Translations under genes and position numbers: made by a program
DNA from: Methylophilus sp. Leaf416
GTDB lineage: Bacteria > Pseudomonadota > Gammaproteobacteria > Burkholderiales > Methylophilaceae
Assembly: GCF_001424665.1 (NCBI RefSeq)
Contig: NZ_LMQS01000005.1
Coordinates: 62,322 to 126,321, forward strand
Direction: 5' to 3'
Length of the DNA stretch: 64,000 nt
Shown: piece after piece, positions 17,362 to 26,223 of the stretch
Numbering within the stretch: the first letter of the stretch is position 1
Layout: every line of letters begins with the position of its first letter
The notes under the pieces: model-generated
The model's database searches: none
Seen by the model: only the letters and a program-made list of their open reading frames with translations
Told to the model about the DNA's origin: nothing

Positions 17362-18129
17362 ATGAAACCTCGTCTGCTTACCATTTTTGCTGCAGTGATT
17401 CCAGGCCTGATCTGGCTTTTTGCTTGCCACGTGCAAGCAGCTGATCGTTTGCCGAATGCTGCGGTTGCCGCTAACCAGCGGCTGGCATTCCCGGCTGCGA
17501 GTGATATGCACTCGCGTGTTTATCAGACGGTGATGCAGTATGTGCAAGGTCAGACGCAGGGCTATCCAGGTAAAGTGAATATTGAAATCCAGCCATTGGA
17601 TAACCGTATCCGTATCGCGGACTGTGACCTGATGGAAGGATTTAACGTGCAGGGCGCACGATTGTGGGGTAAAACCCATATTGGGGTGCGCTGTTTGCAA
17701 TCAGCAACCAAGCCATGGACGCTATATGTACAAGCGGATGTGCAAGTATGGGGCGAATATGCGGTGATTGGTTTACCGGTCAGCCAGGGTTCACCCGTGC
17801 AAGCATCAGATATCGTGATGCAAACCGGTGATATAACCAAGTTACCTGCAGGGATTATTACTGATGTCTCTATGCTGGAAGGTAAAAAAGCATCATTGAA
17901 TATGCCTTTGGGTACAGTGCTTAGACCAGAGTTGCTCAAAGCAATGCCAGTGATCATGCAGGGACAAATGGTTCAGTTAAACAGCCGTGGTGAAGGATTT
18001 GTGATCTCTGCAGATGGAACCGCCATGCAAACTGCCAATGTTGGCCAGGTAGTAGATGTGAAGGTAAGTAATGGCCAGATCATTAAAGGTGTCGCGCAAG
18101 CTTCAGGGAAAGTAGATGTACGTTTTTAG
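17362..18129 (+). CDS. flgA: FlgA, P-ring assembly chaperone
   Basis: Encodes 255 residues with an N-terminal signal peptide (about 1-28, LIWLFACHVQAA). The C-terminal SAF/ChapFlgA domain has VIGLPVSQGSPVQASDIVMQ and ends GQVVDVKVSNGQIIKGVAQA followed by SGKVDVRF. FlgA is a periplasmic chaperone for FlgI in P-ring formation. It diverges from flgB and leads to flgM. Confidence 0.94.
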   Translation: MKPRLLTIFAAVIPGLIWLFACHVQAADRLPNAAVAANQRLAFPAASDMHSRVYQTVMQYVQGQTQGYPGKVNIEIQPLDNRIRIADCDLMEGFNVQGARLWGKTHIGVRCLQSATKPWTLYVQADVQVWGEYAVIGLPVSQGSPVQASDIVMQTGDITKLPAGIITDVSMLEGKKASLNMPLGTVLRPELLKAMPVIMQGQMVQLNSRGEGFVISADGTAMQTANVGQVVDVKVSNGQIIKGVAQASGKVDVRF

Positions 18130-18200
18130 TCTGCGCCACAATTTTTAAAGCTAAAAATGCTTGTTGATCATAAACTTGAGATAAAAAGTATATTCAGCGC

Positions 18201-18227
18201 TAAAGTTCGCTTAAACTATGCCGATAG
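18201..18227 (+). promoter_or_regulatory. Sigma-28 (FliA) promoter for flgMN
   Basis: TAAAGTTC, 11 bases, then GCCGATAG: seven of eight matches in each element with exact spacing. It ends 65 bases before flgM. A FliA-driven flgM promoter gives the usual feedback, in which the sigma factor makes its own anti-sigma factor. This is the strongest promoter match in the window. Confidence 0.8.
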
Positions 18228-18291
18228 TACTGTTAACAATTGAGGGTTTTCGACACCCTTACATCCAGACAAACAGAAGCAGAGGTGCGGC

Positions 18292-18609
18292 ATGAATATT
18301 TCAGACTCTATTAAAAAACTTGGTACCGTTGATAAACCAGTGCTCGATAAAAGCACTAATAGCAAAAGTAGCGAAAAAACTACCAGCGCTTCCGGCAACC
18401 CCAGCACAGATAATGTGACGTTGTCTGCAGCTTCGGTGCAGTTGCAATCACTGGAAGCCGGTTTGGCAAACGGTGAAGTTTTCGACACTAATAAAGTAGA
18501 TGAAATCAAAGCGGCTATTGCCCGTGGCGATTTCTCGGTAGACACCGCCAAAGTGGCGGATGGTTTGCTGCAAACAGTTAAAGATTTAATAAAACCGAAT
18601 AAAGGATGA
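18292..18609 (+). CDS. flgM: FlgM, anti-sigma-28 factor
   Basis: Encodes 105 residues. The N-terminal half is disordered (Ser, Thr, Lys). The C-terminal half has DNVTLSAASVQLQSLEAG, then VDEIKAAIARGDFSVDTAKV, the conserved sigma-28 binding region. FlgM holds FliA inactive until it is exported through the finished hook. flgN follows after four bases. Confidence 0.95.
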   Translation: MNISDSIKKLGTVDKPVLDKSTNSKSSEKTTSASGNPSTDNVTLSAASVQLQSLEAGLANGEVFDTNKVDEIKAAIARGDFSVDTAKVADGLLQTVKDLIKPNKG

Positions 18610-18613
18610 TGCT

Positions 18614-19096
18614 ATGAGTCATGCAGATCGAACTTCAGTTCCGGCCATTAGTTTTGAGGCAGATTCCACCCTGGTGGCCGAGTTGGTTAACGATTTGCAT
18701 AACGAGCAAACGGCATTGATCTCTGCCGACCTGGATATCATTGAGCAAATGGTAGACAAGCGGGTAGGTCTCCTGCAAGCCTTGGGTGAAGCAGCCAACC
18801 AACGCTACTCAGCACTTGCGGCGGCAGGATTTGAAGCCAATGAGAATGGGATGTCCAAATGGCTGGAGTTGCTTTCCAGCCCTGCCATCGATGATGCTTG
18901 GGTAAATTTCCAGCGGCAATTGGCGCAAGCGAAAGAGCTCAATCGCCTGAATGGTGTGCTGATCAATAAACATTTTCAGCGCAATCAGGAAAAACTGGAT
19001 GCCCTGCAAGGTAAAGCCGCAAATAACACACAGCTGTACGGCAAAAACGGTCAGGCGCATGGTGGCAATAGTTCACGCGCAAGCTTCTCTGTTTAG
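18614..19096 (+). CDS. flgN: FlgN, export chaperone for FlgK and FlgL
   Basis: Encodes 160 residues, mostly helical. It has the FlgN pattern of LVAELVNDLHNEQTALISAD in the first helix and a segment of NRLNGVLINKHFQRNQEKLD near the C-terminus. FlgN binds FlgK and FlgL in the cytoplasm and delivers them to the export gate. The flgM-flgN pairing supports the call. A strong terminator follows. Confidence 0.92.
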   Translation: MSHADRTSVPAISFEADSTLVAELVNDLHNEQTALISADLDIIEQMVDKRVGLLQALGEAANQRYSALAAAGFEANENGMSKWLELLSSPAIDDAWVNFQRQLAQAKELNRLNGVLINKHFQRNQEKLDALQGKAANNTQLYGKNGQAHGGNSSRASFSV

Positions 19097-19110
19097 TTTA
19101 AGATTTCATA

Positions 19111-19142
19111 AAAAAGCCGAATCGGTATGATTCGGCTTTTTT
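19111..19142 (+). terminator. Intrinsic terminator after flgN
   Basis: AAAAAGCCGAATC-GGTAT-GATTCGGCTTTTTT: a perfect 11-bp GC-containing stem with flanking A and T runs. It ends the flgAMN transcript and may also work for the convergent uup transcript on the minus strand. Confidence 0.93.
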
Positions 19143-19194
19143 ATTGTTGAGATGGCAGTGTAATTAAATGAAGCCAACGTTAAATAGAATTGGA

Positions 19195-21096
19195 TTAACG
19201 CGCACTTTCCAGTATTTCCCAACGCTCCAGCTTTTGCATGACTAATGTTTCAATTTCACTCAGTCTTTCCTGTAGGGTTTTCGCTAGCTCTGGTGTTTGT
19301 TTATAAATATCAGGCTGCGCTAATTGTGTTTGAATGTCTGATTGCTCTTGCTCTAACAATTCAATCTCTTCAGGTAAGGTCTCGAGCTCGCGTTGCTCCT
19401 TGAAGCTCAAGCTTTTGCGTGTCGTTTCCTTAGGCATGGCTGCTGATGCTGGCGTGGCCGATGCTTTTTGTGTGGCAGCGGGTTTTTGATTGCGATCCTG
19501 GCTAAATCTTAACCAGTCATCATATCCACCACCAAATTCCGTCAATTTCCCTTGTCCTTCAAATGCAATCACTTGGGTGACAGTGTTTTCCAGAAAGGCC
19601 CGGTCATGGCTCACCAGGAAAAGGGTACCTGTGTAATCCTGTAACAAGTTTTCCAGTAGTTCCAGCGTGTCGATATCCAGGTCATTGGTCGGCTCATCCA
19701 GTACAAGGACATTGGCGGGGCGGGCAAAAAGGCGCGCCAATAGTAAACGGTTGCGTTCGCCACCGGAAAGTGATTTCACCGGTGAGCGTGAGCGTTGAGG
19801 CGGGAAAAGGAAATCTTCCAGGTAGCTGATGACATGTTTACGCTCATTACCAATTTCGACAAAGTCCGAGCCTGGGCTAATGGTATCGGCCAATGTCGCT
19901 TCTTCATCCAGCTGCTCGCGCATCTGGTCAAAATAAGCAACATTCACTTTTGTGCCACGCTGAATGTCGCCGCTATCCGCTTCAATGTCACCTAAAATAA
20001 GCTTGAGCAGCGTGGATTTGCCAATGCCGTTCGGGCCCAGCAAACCAATTTTGTCGCCACGTAAAATGCGCGTGCTGAAGCCTTTGATCAATGTTTTATC
20101 GCCATATGACTTGTAGACCTGATCAAGCTCTGCCACCAGTTTGCCGCTACGTTCACCCGCATCCAGGTTGAGTTTGACGTCGCCTTGACGCTCACGCCTG
20201 GCAGCACGGTCCAGGCGCAGTGCTTCCAGTCTTCTGACGCGTCCTTCATTACGCGTGCGGCGTGCTTTAATGCCCTGACGGATCCAGACTTCTTCCTGTG
20301 CCAGAAATTTATCGAATTTGGCAGCATGAGTCTCTTCTACCGCGAGCAGCTCTTCTTTTTTAATTTGATATTGTGAAAAATTACCGACAAAGTCGGTCAG
20401 GTTGCCACGATCAAGTTCGGTAATGCGTGTCGCCAGCTTGTCCAGGAAACGGCGGTCATGGGTGATAAACAACACACTACCGTTAAACCCCAGTAACAAT
20501 TCTTCCAGCCACTCGATGGCTTCGAGGTCCAGATGGTTGGTCGGCTCATCCAGTAATAACACTTCAGGCTCTGCCACTAGTGCACGCCCGAGGGCTACGC
20601 GTTTACGCCAGCCGCCTGAAAGCGTGGAGACCAATACATCTGCATCCAGTTTTAAGCGGCTGAGCACGGTTTCAACCCGTGATTGCGCTACCCATCCATT
20701 TTGTGCATCCATTTCATGCTGTAATGCCTGCATGCGTTCCATCAGCGCTTCAATATTGGCATCCGGCATGCCCATATCATGCGTGACCTGATGGTAGTCA
20801 ATAATGGTTTGCTGCAAGCTGCCCAAGCCTTCTGCCACCGCTTCAAAAACTGTGTGCGCATTATCCAGTTCAGGTTCTTGTGGCACATAAACAATGCGTA
20901 CCCCTGGTGCGCGCCAAACAGTGCCGTCATCCAGTTTGATGGTACCTGCAATGGCTTTGAGAAGACTGGACTTGCCAGCACCATTGCGGCCAATTAAACC
21001 GACGCGTTCGCCTGGGTTTAATTGAAATGAAGCCTGGGCAAGCAGGGCGTGATGACCAAATGCTAGGCTAGCATTATCAAGCGTAATATGAGGCAT
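19195..21096 (-). CDS. uup: Uup, ABC-F family ATPase
   Basis: Encodes 633 residues with two ABC domains and no membrane segment. The first has GRNGAGKSSLLKA, LSGGWRKRVALGRALVAEP and LLLDEPTNHLDLEAIEWLEE. The second has GPNGIGKSTLLKLILG, LSGGERNRLLLARLFARP and VLDEPTNDLDIDTLELLENL. The segment LAQEEVWIRQGIKARRTRNE is diagnostic for Uup rather than YheS or EttA. A C-terminal coiled coil (about 565-630) fits its DNA/ribosome-binding extension. ABC-F proteins act on ribosomes, and Uup also affects transposon excision. It is not part of the glycan cluster. Confidence 0.94.
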   Translation of the reverse strand: MPHITLDNASLAFGHHALLAQASFQLNPGERVGLIGRNGAGKSSLLKAIAGTIKLDDGTVWRAPGVRIVYVPQEPELDNAHTVFEAVAEGLGSLQQTIIDYHQVTHDMGMPDANIEALMERMQALQHEMDAQNGWVAQSRVETVLSRLKLDADVLVSTLSGGWRKRVALGRALVAEPEVLLLDEPTNHLDLEAIEWLEELLLGFNGSVLFITHDRRFLDKLATRITELDRGNLTDFVGNFSQYQIKKEELLAVEETHAAKFDKFLAQEEVWIRQGIKARRTRNEGRVRRLEALRLDRAARRERQGDVKLNLDAGERSGKLVAELDQVYKSYGDKTLIKGFSTRILRGDKIGLLGPNGIGKSTLLKLILGDIEADSGDIQRGTKVNVAYFDQMREQLDEEATLADTISPGSDFVEIGNERKHVISYLEDFLFPPQRSRSPVKSLSGGERNRLLLARLFARPANVLVLDEPTNDLDIDTLELLENLLQDYTGTLFLVSHDRAFLENTVTQVIAFEGQGKLTEFGGGYDDWLRFSQDRNQKPAATQKASATPASAAMPKETTRKSLSFKEQRELETLPEEIELLEQEQSDIQTQLAQPDIYKQTPELAKTLQERLSEIETLVMQKLERWEILESAR

Positions 21097-21184
21097 AAAG
21101 GGGACTGCAGCAGAGGTTGTTAAATCGATCCGACATTGTAAACGACATCAAACCATAGACTAAGCTTGATGCGTAAATAAAAGC

Positions 21185-21219
21185 ACATGCTCACAGATCA
21201 GTCTGACCTGTGAGCATGT
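21185..21219 (-). terminator. Hairpin closing the polysaccharide cluster
   Basis: A perfect 12-bp inverted repeat, ACATGCTCACAG and CTGTGAGCATGT, with an 11-base loop lies just after the dehydratase gene. On the minus strand it is followed by GCTTTTATTTA, a T-rich but broken run. It probably ends the long glycan transcript before uup. Confidence 0.7.
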
Positions 21220-21228
21220 AAGTAAAAA

Positions 21229-23148
21229 TCAGTGAATCTGTTGCGAAGGGGAAGGCAGTGTATCCAAGGACAATGTGTCGCCACGCAAGGAAATACTCGG
21301 CGCCGGACGCTTGTCAGGCTGGTATTCTTCCACCCAGCGTTGCAAGTCCTGCTTGAGTTGCGATTCAGCTAGATGCGGGCTATTGGTTAACCACTCCAGC
21401 AGGTCGGCTAACCAAACGCTATCAGCCGTACGGGCCTGTGCAATGCGCAGTTTTTCGTGGCTGGTCGGCAACGTGTTTTCGTCATCGGCAAGTAATTCCT
21501 CATAGAGTTTCTCGCCAGGGCGCAGGCCGGTAAATTCAATGCGGATATCATGCTCTTGCAGGCCAGACAATTTAATCATATCGCGTGCCAGGTCTATAAT
21601 TTTCACCGGTGTGCCCATATCCAGCACAAATACTTCGCCGCCGTTGCCCATAGTGGCAGCTTGCAGCACTAACTGTGCCGCCTCAGGGATAGACATAAAA
21701 TATCGGGTGATATCTGGATGGGTAATGGTGATGGGCCCGCCATGCGCAATCTGCTCGCGGAATTTAGGAATCACACTACCACTGCTACCCAGCACATTAC
21801 CAAAACGCACCGTAATAAAGCGAGTCACGGATTTTTCCTTATGCTGTAATCCCTGACAAATTAATTCTGCAAGACGTTTGCTAGCGCCCATCACATTAGT
21901 TGGATTAACCGCTTTGTCAGTTGAAACCAGCACGAAGGTAGGCACCCTGGCCGCCTGACAGGCTGAAGCGATCTGGTAGGTACCATAAGCATTATTCTGT
22001 AACGCTTCCACCACATTGAAATGTTCCATCATAGGCACATGTTTATAAGCACCGGCATGCAACACCACATCAGGTTGATGGTTCTGCAACACACGCTGGA
22101 TGCGTACACGGTTTTTTACATCGGCCACGACATAGACCAGCTCGGTATCGGTAGACCACTGACTGAACTCCTGCTGCAGCGTGTAAAGAGCATATTCGGA
22201 AATGTCCAGGCAAATCAATTGTGCAGGTTGAAAGCTCAAAATCTGACGGCAAAGCTCGGAGCCAATCGAACCAGCAGCGCCTGATACCAATACCACTTTA
22301 TTAGCCAGCATGGTATTCAAGCCATGGCTATCCAATTGCACTACATCGCGTCCTAGCAAATCTTCGACATCAATTTTACGGATTTGCGACAAACTGACGC
22401 GGCCACTGATCAGGTCTGACATGGCTGGTAAGGTTAAGACTTCCATGCCTTCGACCTGACGTGCGGCCTCCACTGCAAGACGGCGTTTCTCATGCCGGCT
22501 ACCAGGCATCGCAATCATGCAATGTAATGAGCCATAGCGCTGAGCAATTTGAGGGATATCCTGCAAGCCACCTTCCACTTTGGTATGCATGATCTCGCGA
22601 CCCACCAGCTTGCCATTAGGGTCTATCATCGCTACCACTCGCCATTCGGGGCTCTTGCTTAATTCTTTAATCAAATTAAATGAACTGTCTTCTACCCCAA
22701 TCACAATAACTGGCTTTCCCTGCGCGGCAACGGTGTTAAATAAACGTCTTTCTTTCCATGAGCGATATAGAAAGCGACTGCCGCCCATCATGATCACCAG
22801 CAACATCGGGTGTATGAATAAAACTGACCTTGGAATGATGACAGCAGGGTGTGCGATCAAAGCAAAGCTGGCAGTAAGCAGGGCACCAAAGGCGATCGCA
22901 CGCACGATACGCTTAAGATCCGGCAGGCTGGCAAAGCGCCAAAGGCCGCGGTAAAGCCCAAACGTTTTAAAACAGATGCTGTAAGCTATAAAAATGGCTG
23001 GCAGGCTAGCTACAAAAAAACCTATGTACACCGGGGGCACTGCAAAGTTAAAGCGAAATAGAAATGCCACCCACCAGGCCAATGCCAGCGCCAGACCATC
23101 ATGCAGATAGGCGAGTACAGATAAAAAGCGAGCAGGCAATTTAAGCAT
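21229..23148 (-). CDS. Membrane UDP-HexNAc 4,6-dehydratase (WbpM/PglF/CapD family)
   Basis: Encodes 639 residues. Four N-terminal membrane segments (about 10-130) come first, then a CoA-binding-like region with VIGVEDSSFNLIKEL. The catalytic Rossmann domain (about 290-600) has GAAGSIGSELCRQI and STDKAVNPTNVMGASKR. In this family Met replaces the usual catalytic Tyr of the SYK triad, seen here as NVMGASK. The enzyme turns UDP-GlcNAc into UDP-4-keto-6-deoxy-GlcNAc. It is the last gene of the glycan cluster, next to the phosphoglycosyl transferase and a 4-reductase, so the product is likely UDP-QuiNAc or UDP-FucNAc. Confidence 0.9.
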   Translation of the reverse strand: MLKLPARFLSVLAYLHDGLALALAWWVAFLFRFNFAVPPVYIGFFVASLPAIFIAYSICFKTFGLYRGLWRFASLPDLKRIVRAIAFGALLTASFALIAHPAVIIPRSVLFIHPMLLVIMMGGSRFLYRSWKERRLFNTVAAQGKPVIVIGVEDSSFNLIKELSKSPEWRVVAMIDPNGKLVGREIMHTKVEGGLQDIPQIAQRYGSLHCMIAMPGSRHEKRRLAVEAARQVEGMEVLTLPAMSDLISGRVSLSQIRKIDVEDLLGRDVVQLDSHGLNTMLANKVVLVSGAAGSIGSELCRQILSFQPAQLICLDISEYALYTLQQEFSQWSTDTELVYVVADVKNRVRIQRVLQNHQPDVVLHAGAYKHVPMMEHFNVVEALQNNAYGTYQIASACQAARVPTFVLVSTDKAVNPTNVMGASKRLAELICQGLQHKEKSVTRFITVRFGNVLGSSGSVIPKFREQIAHGGPITITHPDITRYFMSIPEAAQLVLQAATMGNGGEVFVLDMGTPVKIIDLARDMIKLSGLQEHDIRIEFTGLRPGEKLYEELLADDENTLPTSHEKLRIAQARTADSVWLADLLEWLTNSPHLAESQLKQDLQRWVEEYQPDKRPAPSISLRGDTLSLDTLPSPSQQIH

Positions 23149-23169
23149 TCAAATGGTCATTAGGTGCAA

Positions 23170-23748
23170 TTAATGGGTGATGTTATCACGTCTTAACACT
23201 TTGAGTATGGTCAGCAGGATGATTTTGAAATCCAGCCACAGCGATTGATGCGCAAGATAATAAGCATCCAGTGTCACTTTGGCCGGAATAGGTATCTCGT
23301 CCCTGCCATTGATCTGTGCCCAGCCGGTGATGCCCGGTTTCAGGGTATGTACCTGGTTTTCAGTGCGCAGGCTGATCAGGTCGTCCTGGTTAAACAAAGC
23401 CGGGCGGGGCCCGACGATGGACATATCACCTTTGAGCACACTCCATAACTGCGGCAGCTCATCTAGGCTGGTCTTGCGGATAAAGCTACCGACGGGGGTC
23501 AAAAATACATCCGGGTCAGCCTGCTGATTCATTAGATGGGTGGCGATCTGTGGCGTGCCTATGCGCATGGAACGGAACTTAGGCATCAGGAACAACTGGT
23601 TTTCCCGACCTACACGCTGGCTCCAGTATAAAGCCGGTCCGGCAGAGCTTAGTTTCACTAACAGGTAAGTGATGGTAATGAACGGCATTAATACTACTAT
23701 TCCGCACAACGTCAGCAATATATCCAGTAGTCTCTTCAACATGGTCAT
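23170..23748 (-). CDS. Undecaprenyl-phosphate glycosyl-1-phosphate transferase (PglC type)
   Basis: Encodes 192 residues, the short monotopic form. It has one membrane-inserted helix (about 8-30), then WSQRVGRENQLFLMPKFRSM, SLDELPQLWSVLKGDMSIVG with PRPA, and PGITGWAQINGRD, the catalytic motifs of bacterial sugar transferases. It starts the glycan by moving a sugar phosphate to the lipid carrier at the inner membrane. With the reductase upstream and dehydratase downstream, the first sugar is probably a 6-deoxy-HexNAc. The stop of the reductase gene upstream overlaps this start. Confidence 0.92.
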   Translation of the reverse strand: MTMLKRLLDILLTLCGIVVLMPFITITYLLVKLSSAGPALYWSQRVGRENQLFLMPKFRSMRIGTPQIATHLMNQQADPDVFLTPVGSFIRKTSLDELPQLWSVLKGDMSIVGPRPALFNQDDLISLRTENQVHTLKPGITGWAQINGRDEIPIPAKVTLDAYYLAHQSLWLDFKIILLTILKVLRRDNITH

Positions 23749-24620
23749 TCTTTTAATGTGCGCGAAATACCTTCACTAAAGCTGATCTTAGGCTGCCAGC
23801 CGAGCAGAGTACGCGCTTTTGAAATATCCACCTGTAACGACCCCATTAACCGCAACGCCAGGCTGGATCTGCCTGTGAGCTTAAACAGCAGCGTCAGAAA
23901 ACAGACCGGTAAAGGGAACAGCAGGGGACTCTTCCCGCTTAGCTGGCGTATGCTTTTAATTAATGTCGCGGTAGAGACATCTTCACCATCTGCAACCAGA
24001 AAAGTCTGGCCCGCAGCCTGGGGGTGCCAGCTGCATAAAACAATAAAATCGGACAGGTTATCCAAGCTGATAAAACTTCTTTTGTTGTCCACAGCGGCAA
24101 AAGGCAAAGGTAGTGGCAATAAACACAGTTTGATCAATTGCCTGAAGTTAGCCTTAACTCCAGGGCCGTAAATAAGCGGAGGACGAATGATCACTAGATC
24201 CACCTGGTGTGCTGCACAAAATTCTTTTAGCTTGATTTCAGCTTCTAGCTTGGTCTGGCCGTATTCGTCTAACGGTGCTGGTAAATCTGTTTCGGTGTAA
24301 GGCCGGGCAGATGACTCGCCGTTGACTTTTACCGAACTGATAAATACAAAACGTTTTATCTTGAGGCGGCTTGCCAACTCAGCGACTTTGAGCGTGTAGT
24401 CAATATTGACCTCGGCATAAGCTTGATAAATATCCGCTGCTGTTTCGTGCATCACATGGGCACGCCCCGCTAAATGAATGATACATTCATATGTACCCGG
24501 ATATGATTCGGGATCAAGCGCTTCGCGTTGTATGGCCTTGAAAACACTGCCATTAGCGTATAAATGTTTAGCTAATGTTTTTCCGACAAAACCACTGGCA
24601 CCTGTGATCAGCAGTTGCAT
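23745..24620 (-). CDS. NAD(P)-dependent sugar 4-reductase / epimerase (SDR family)
   Basis: Encodes 291 residues. GASGFVGKTLAKHL is the nucleotide-binding loop, FISSVKVNGES gives the Ser, and YGQTKLEAE gives the Tyr and Lys of the catalytic triad. It is shorter than GalE and resembles WbpK/WbpV/WreQ-type 4-ketoreductases, which reduce UDP-4-keto-6-deoxy-GlcNAc to UDP-FucNAc or UDP-QuiNAc. The adjacent dehydratase and phosphoglycosyl transferase support that role. A GalE-type epimerase is the alternative. Four-base overlap with the next gene suggests coupling. Confidence 0.8.
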   Translation of the reverse strand: MQLLITGASGFVGKTLAKHLYANGSVFKAIQREALDPESYPGTYECIIHLAGRAHVMHETAADIYQAYAEVNIDYTLKVAELASRLKIKRFVFISSVKVNGESSARPYTETDLPAPLDEYGQTKLEAEIKLKEFCAAHQVDLVIIRPPLIYGPGVKANFRQLIKLCLLPLPLPFAAVDNKRSFISLDNLSDFIVLCSWHPQAAGQTFLVADGEDVSTATLIKSIRQLSGKSPLLFPLPVCFLTLLFKLTGRSSLALRLMGSLQVDISKARTLLGWQPKISFSEGISRTLKE

Positions 24621-25378
24621 TATCTGAGCTCTGCTCTACGAAAAAACTGTGGGATGCGCGAAAAGATTTTTCTGGCTATAAAAAAAGGGCCTACTTCAAG
24701 ACGGTGCAGTTTACATGCATGATAGGCTTCGATATTGCCTTTGATAATTCCCCTGATACTATTATTGGATGCTCCACCAGCGCGCATTCTTACCCAGACT
24801 CTCGGGATATAGACTGATTTTAATTGATTGATCTCCAAAAAACGCATGGTCAATTCAAAGTCTGCCTGACGAGGGAAGTCCAGGTTGAAATTACCCCATT
24901 GCTCATACACTTCTCGCCGCACAAAAAAGGTAGGGTGCGCAGGCATCCATCCTTTTTTAAATAGTCCTTGCTCAAACGGCCGTGATTGCCAGTAACGTAG
25001 AATCCTACTGGTATTTTTGGCATAGACATACACCAGGTCGGCATAACAAACATCTACTGATGGATCAGAAAATACATTCGCTACCTGGCTTAATACGGTG
25101 TTATCAATATAAAAGTCGTCCGCATTAAGTGTGCCGACAATATCACCTGTTGCCATAGCAATGCCTTTATTCATGGCATCGTAAATTCCATTATCTGGTT
25201 CGGAGACGAATCTTTTCACACTTGACGCAGCGTTCACCATTTCTAGCGTGTCATCTTTTGACCCGCCGTCTATCACGATGTGCTCTACATCTGGATAGTC
25301 CTGACTTGCGATTGAGGTGAGGGTGTCCTGGATGGTCTCGGCGCTGTTATAGCATACCGTTATCACTGAAATTTTCAT
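24620..25378 (-). CDS. Family 2 glycosyltransferase
   Basis: Encodes 252 residues with the GT-A start MKISVITVCYNSAETIQDTL, then VIDGGSKDDTLEMV and TLNADDFY, where the DD pair binds metal and nucleotide-sugar. The tail has PRQADFELTMRFLE. WcaA-like in form. It probably adds an early sugar next to the initiating HexNAc, but donor and acceptor cannot be told from sequence. Its stop overlaps the start of the reductase gene. Confidence 0.87.
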   Translation of the reverse strand: MKISVITVCYNSAETIQDTLTSIASQDYPDVEHIVIDGGSKDDTLEMVNAASSVKRFVSEPDNGIYDAMNKGIAMATGDIVGTLNADDFYIDNTVLSQVANVFSDPSVDVCYADLVYVYAKNTSRILRYWQSRPFEQGLFKKGWMPAHPTFFVRREVYEQWGNFNLDFPRQADFELTMRFLEINQLKSVYIPRVWVRMRAGGASNNSIRGIIKGNIEAYHACKLHRLEVGPFFIARKIFSRIPQFFRRAELR

Positions 25379-25383
25379 CTGAT

Positions 25384-26223
25384 TTAAATCCCGGGGATAC
25401 GGTAAAAGCTCAGGAATGAAAGGCTGTTGTTAAATAGGTAAATAGCATGGGTAAGTCTTTTACCTAAACTACCCATAGTCTCAAGTTTAGATATCAACGT
25501 GGCCAGTATCTTCAAGTACCGCGCCCTGAAAGAACCGTTTCCAAACTTCAGCTCTTCAAAAGCCGCCAGCTCAAATACCCTTTTTGATTTTACTGACATA
25601 GACTTGTTTTCTCCATGCAAGCGATAGCCCGCCACCGGCGTTGAAGATTCCATCCATTGATATTTAAGATAGGCTTGATAAAAAAACACAACATCAAATA
25701 CAAAGTGGTAATTGGATGGCCACTCTTCAGGGTTGTAAACATGTTTCAGCCAGAATGTTGCTGGCTGGATGATGGCGGTTCTATAGCGCATCCAGTGAAA
25801 GCCATCCATAGGATGGTAGCGGTAATTGATCCGCTTTATCTTGTTGCCTTCGGCATTCAGATAGTCGCCGCCGTAAGTAAGAACACTTACTTGAGGGTTT
25901 TTTTGGAAATCATGTAGCACTGTGCTGAAAACATCACTATGCAGGAAACAGTCATCTGCATTAAGAAAGCAAAGAATATCCCCGCTGGCATGTGCAAATG
26001 CACGTTTGATTGCATCTGCCTGGCCTGTATCAGAGCGGCTGACGAATTTGAACCTAGGGTCTGCCTGGCAGTAGGCTTCTATGATCTCTATCGAACCATC
26101 GCTAGAGCCACCATCTGCAATGAGTACTTCGATGTCTTGATGCGATTGTGTAGCGATGCTATCCAGGCATTGCCTGAGAAAACGTGCATAATTAAAAGAG
26201 GGGACTGCAATGCTTATCTTCAT
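25384..26223 (-). CDS. Family 2 glycosyltransferase
   Basis: Encodes 279 residues. MKISIAVPSFNYARFLRQCL, LIADGGSSDGSIEII and FLNADDCF are the GT-A nucleotide-sugar motifs. The C-terminal part has HWMRYRTAIIQPATFWLKHV, often seen in this subgroup. It starts within the last bases of the upstream FkbM gene. Donor sugar unknown. Confidence 0.87.
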   Translation of the reverse strand: MKISIAVPSFNYARFLRQCLDSIATQSHQDIEVLIADGGSSDGSIEIIEAYCQADPRFKFVSRSDTGQADAIKRAFAHASGDILCFLNADDCFLHSDVFSTVLHDFQKNPQVSVLTYGGDYLNAEGNKIKRINYRYHPMDGFHWMRYRTAIIQPATFWLKHVYNPEEWPSNYHFVFDVVFFYQAYLKYQWMESSTPVAGYRLHGENKSMSVKSKRVFELAAFEELKFGNGSFRARYLKILATLISKLETMGSLGKRLTHAIYLFNNSLSFLSFYRIPGI

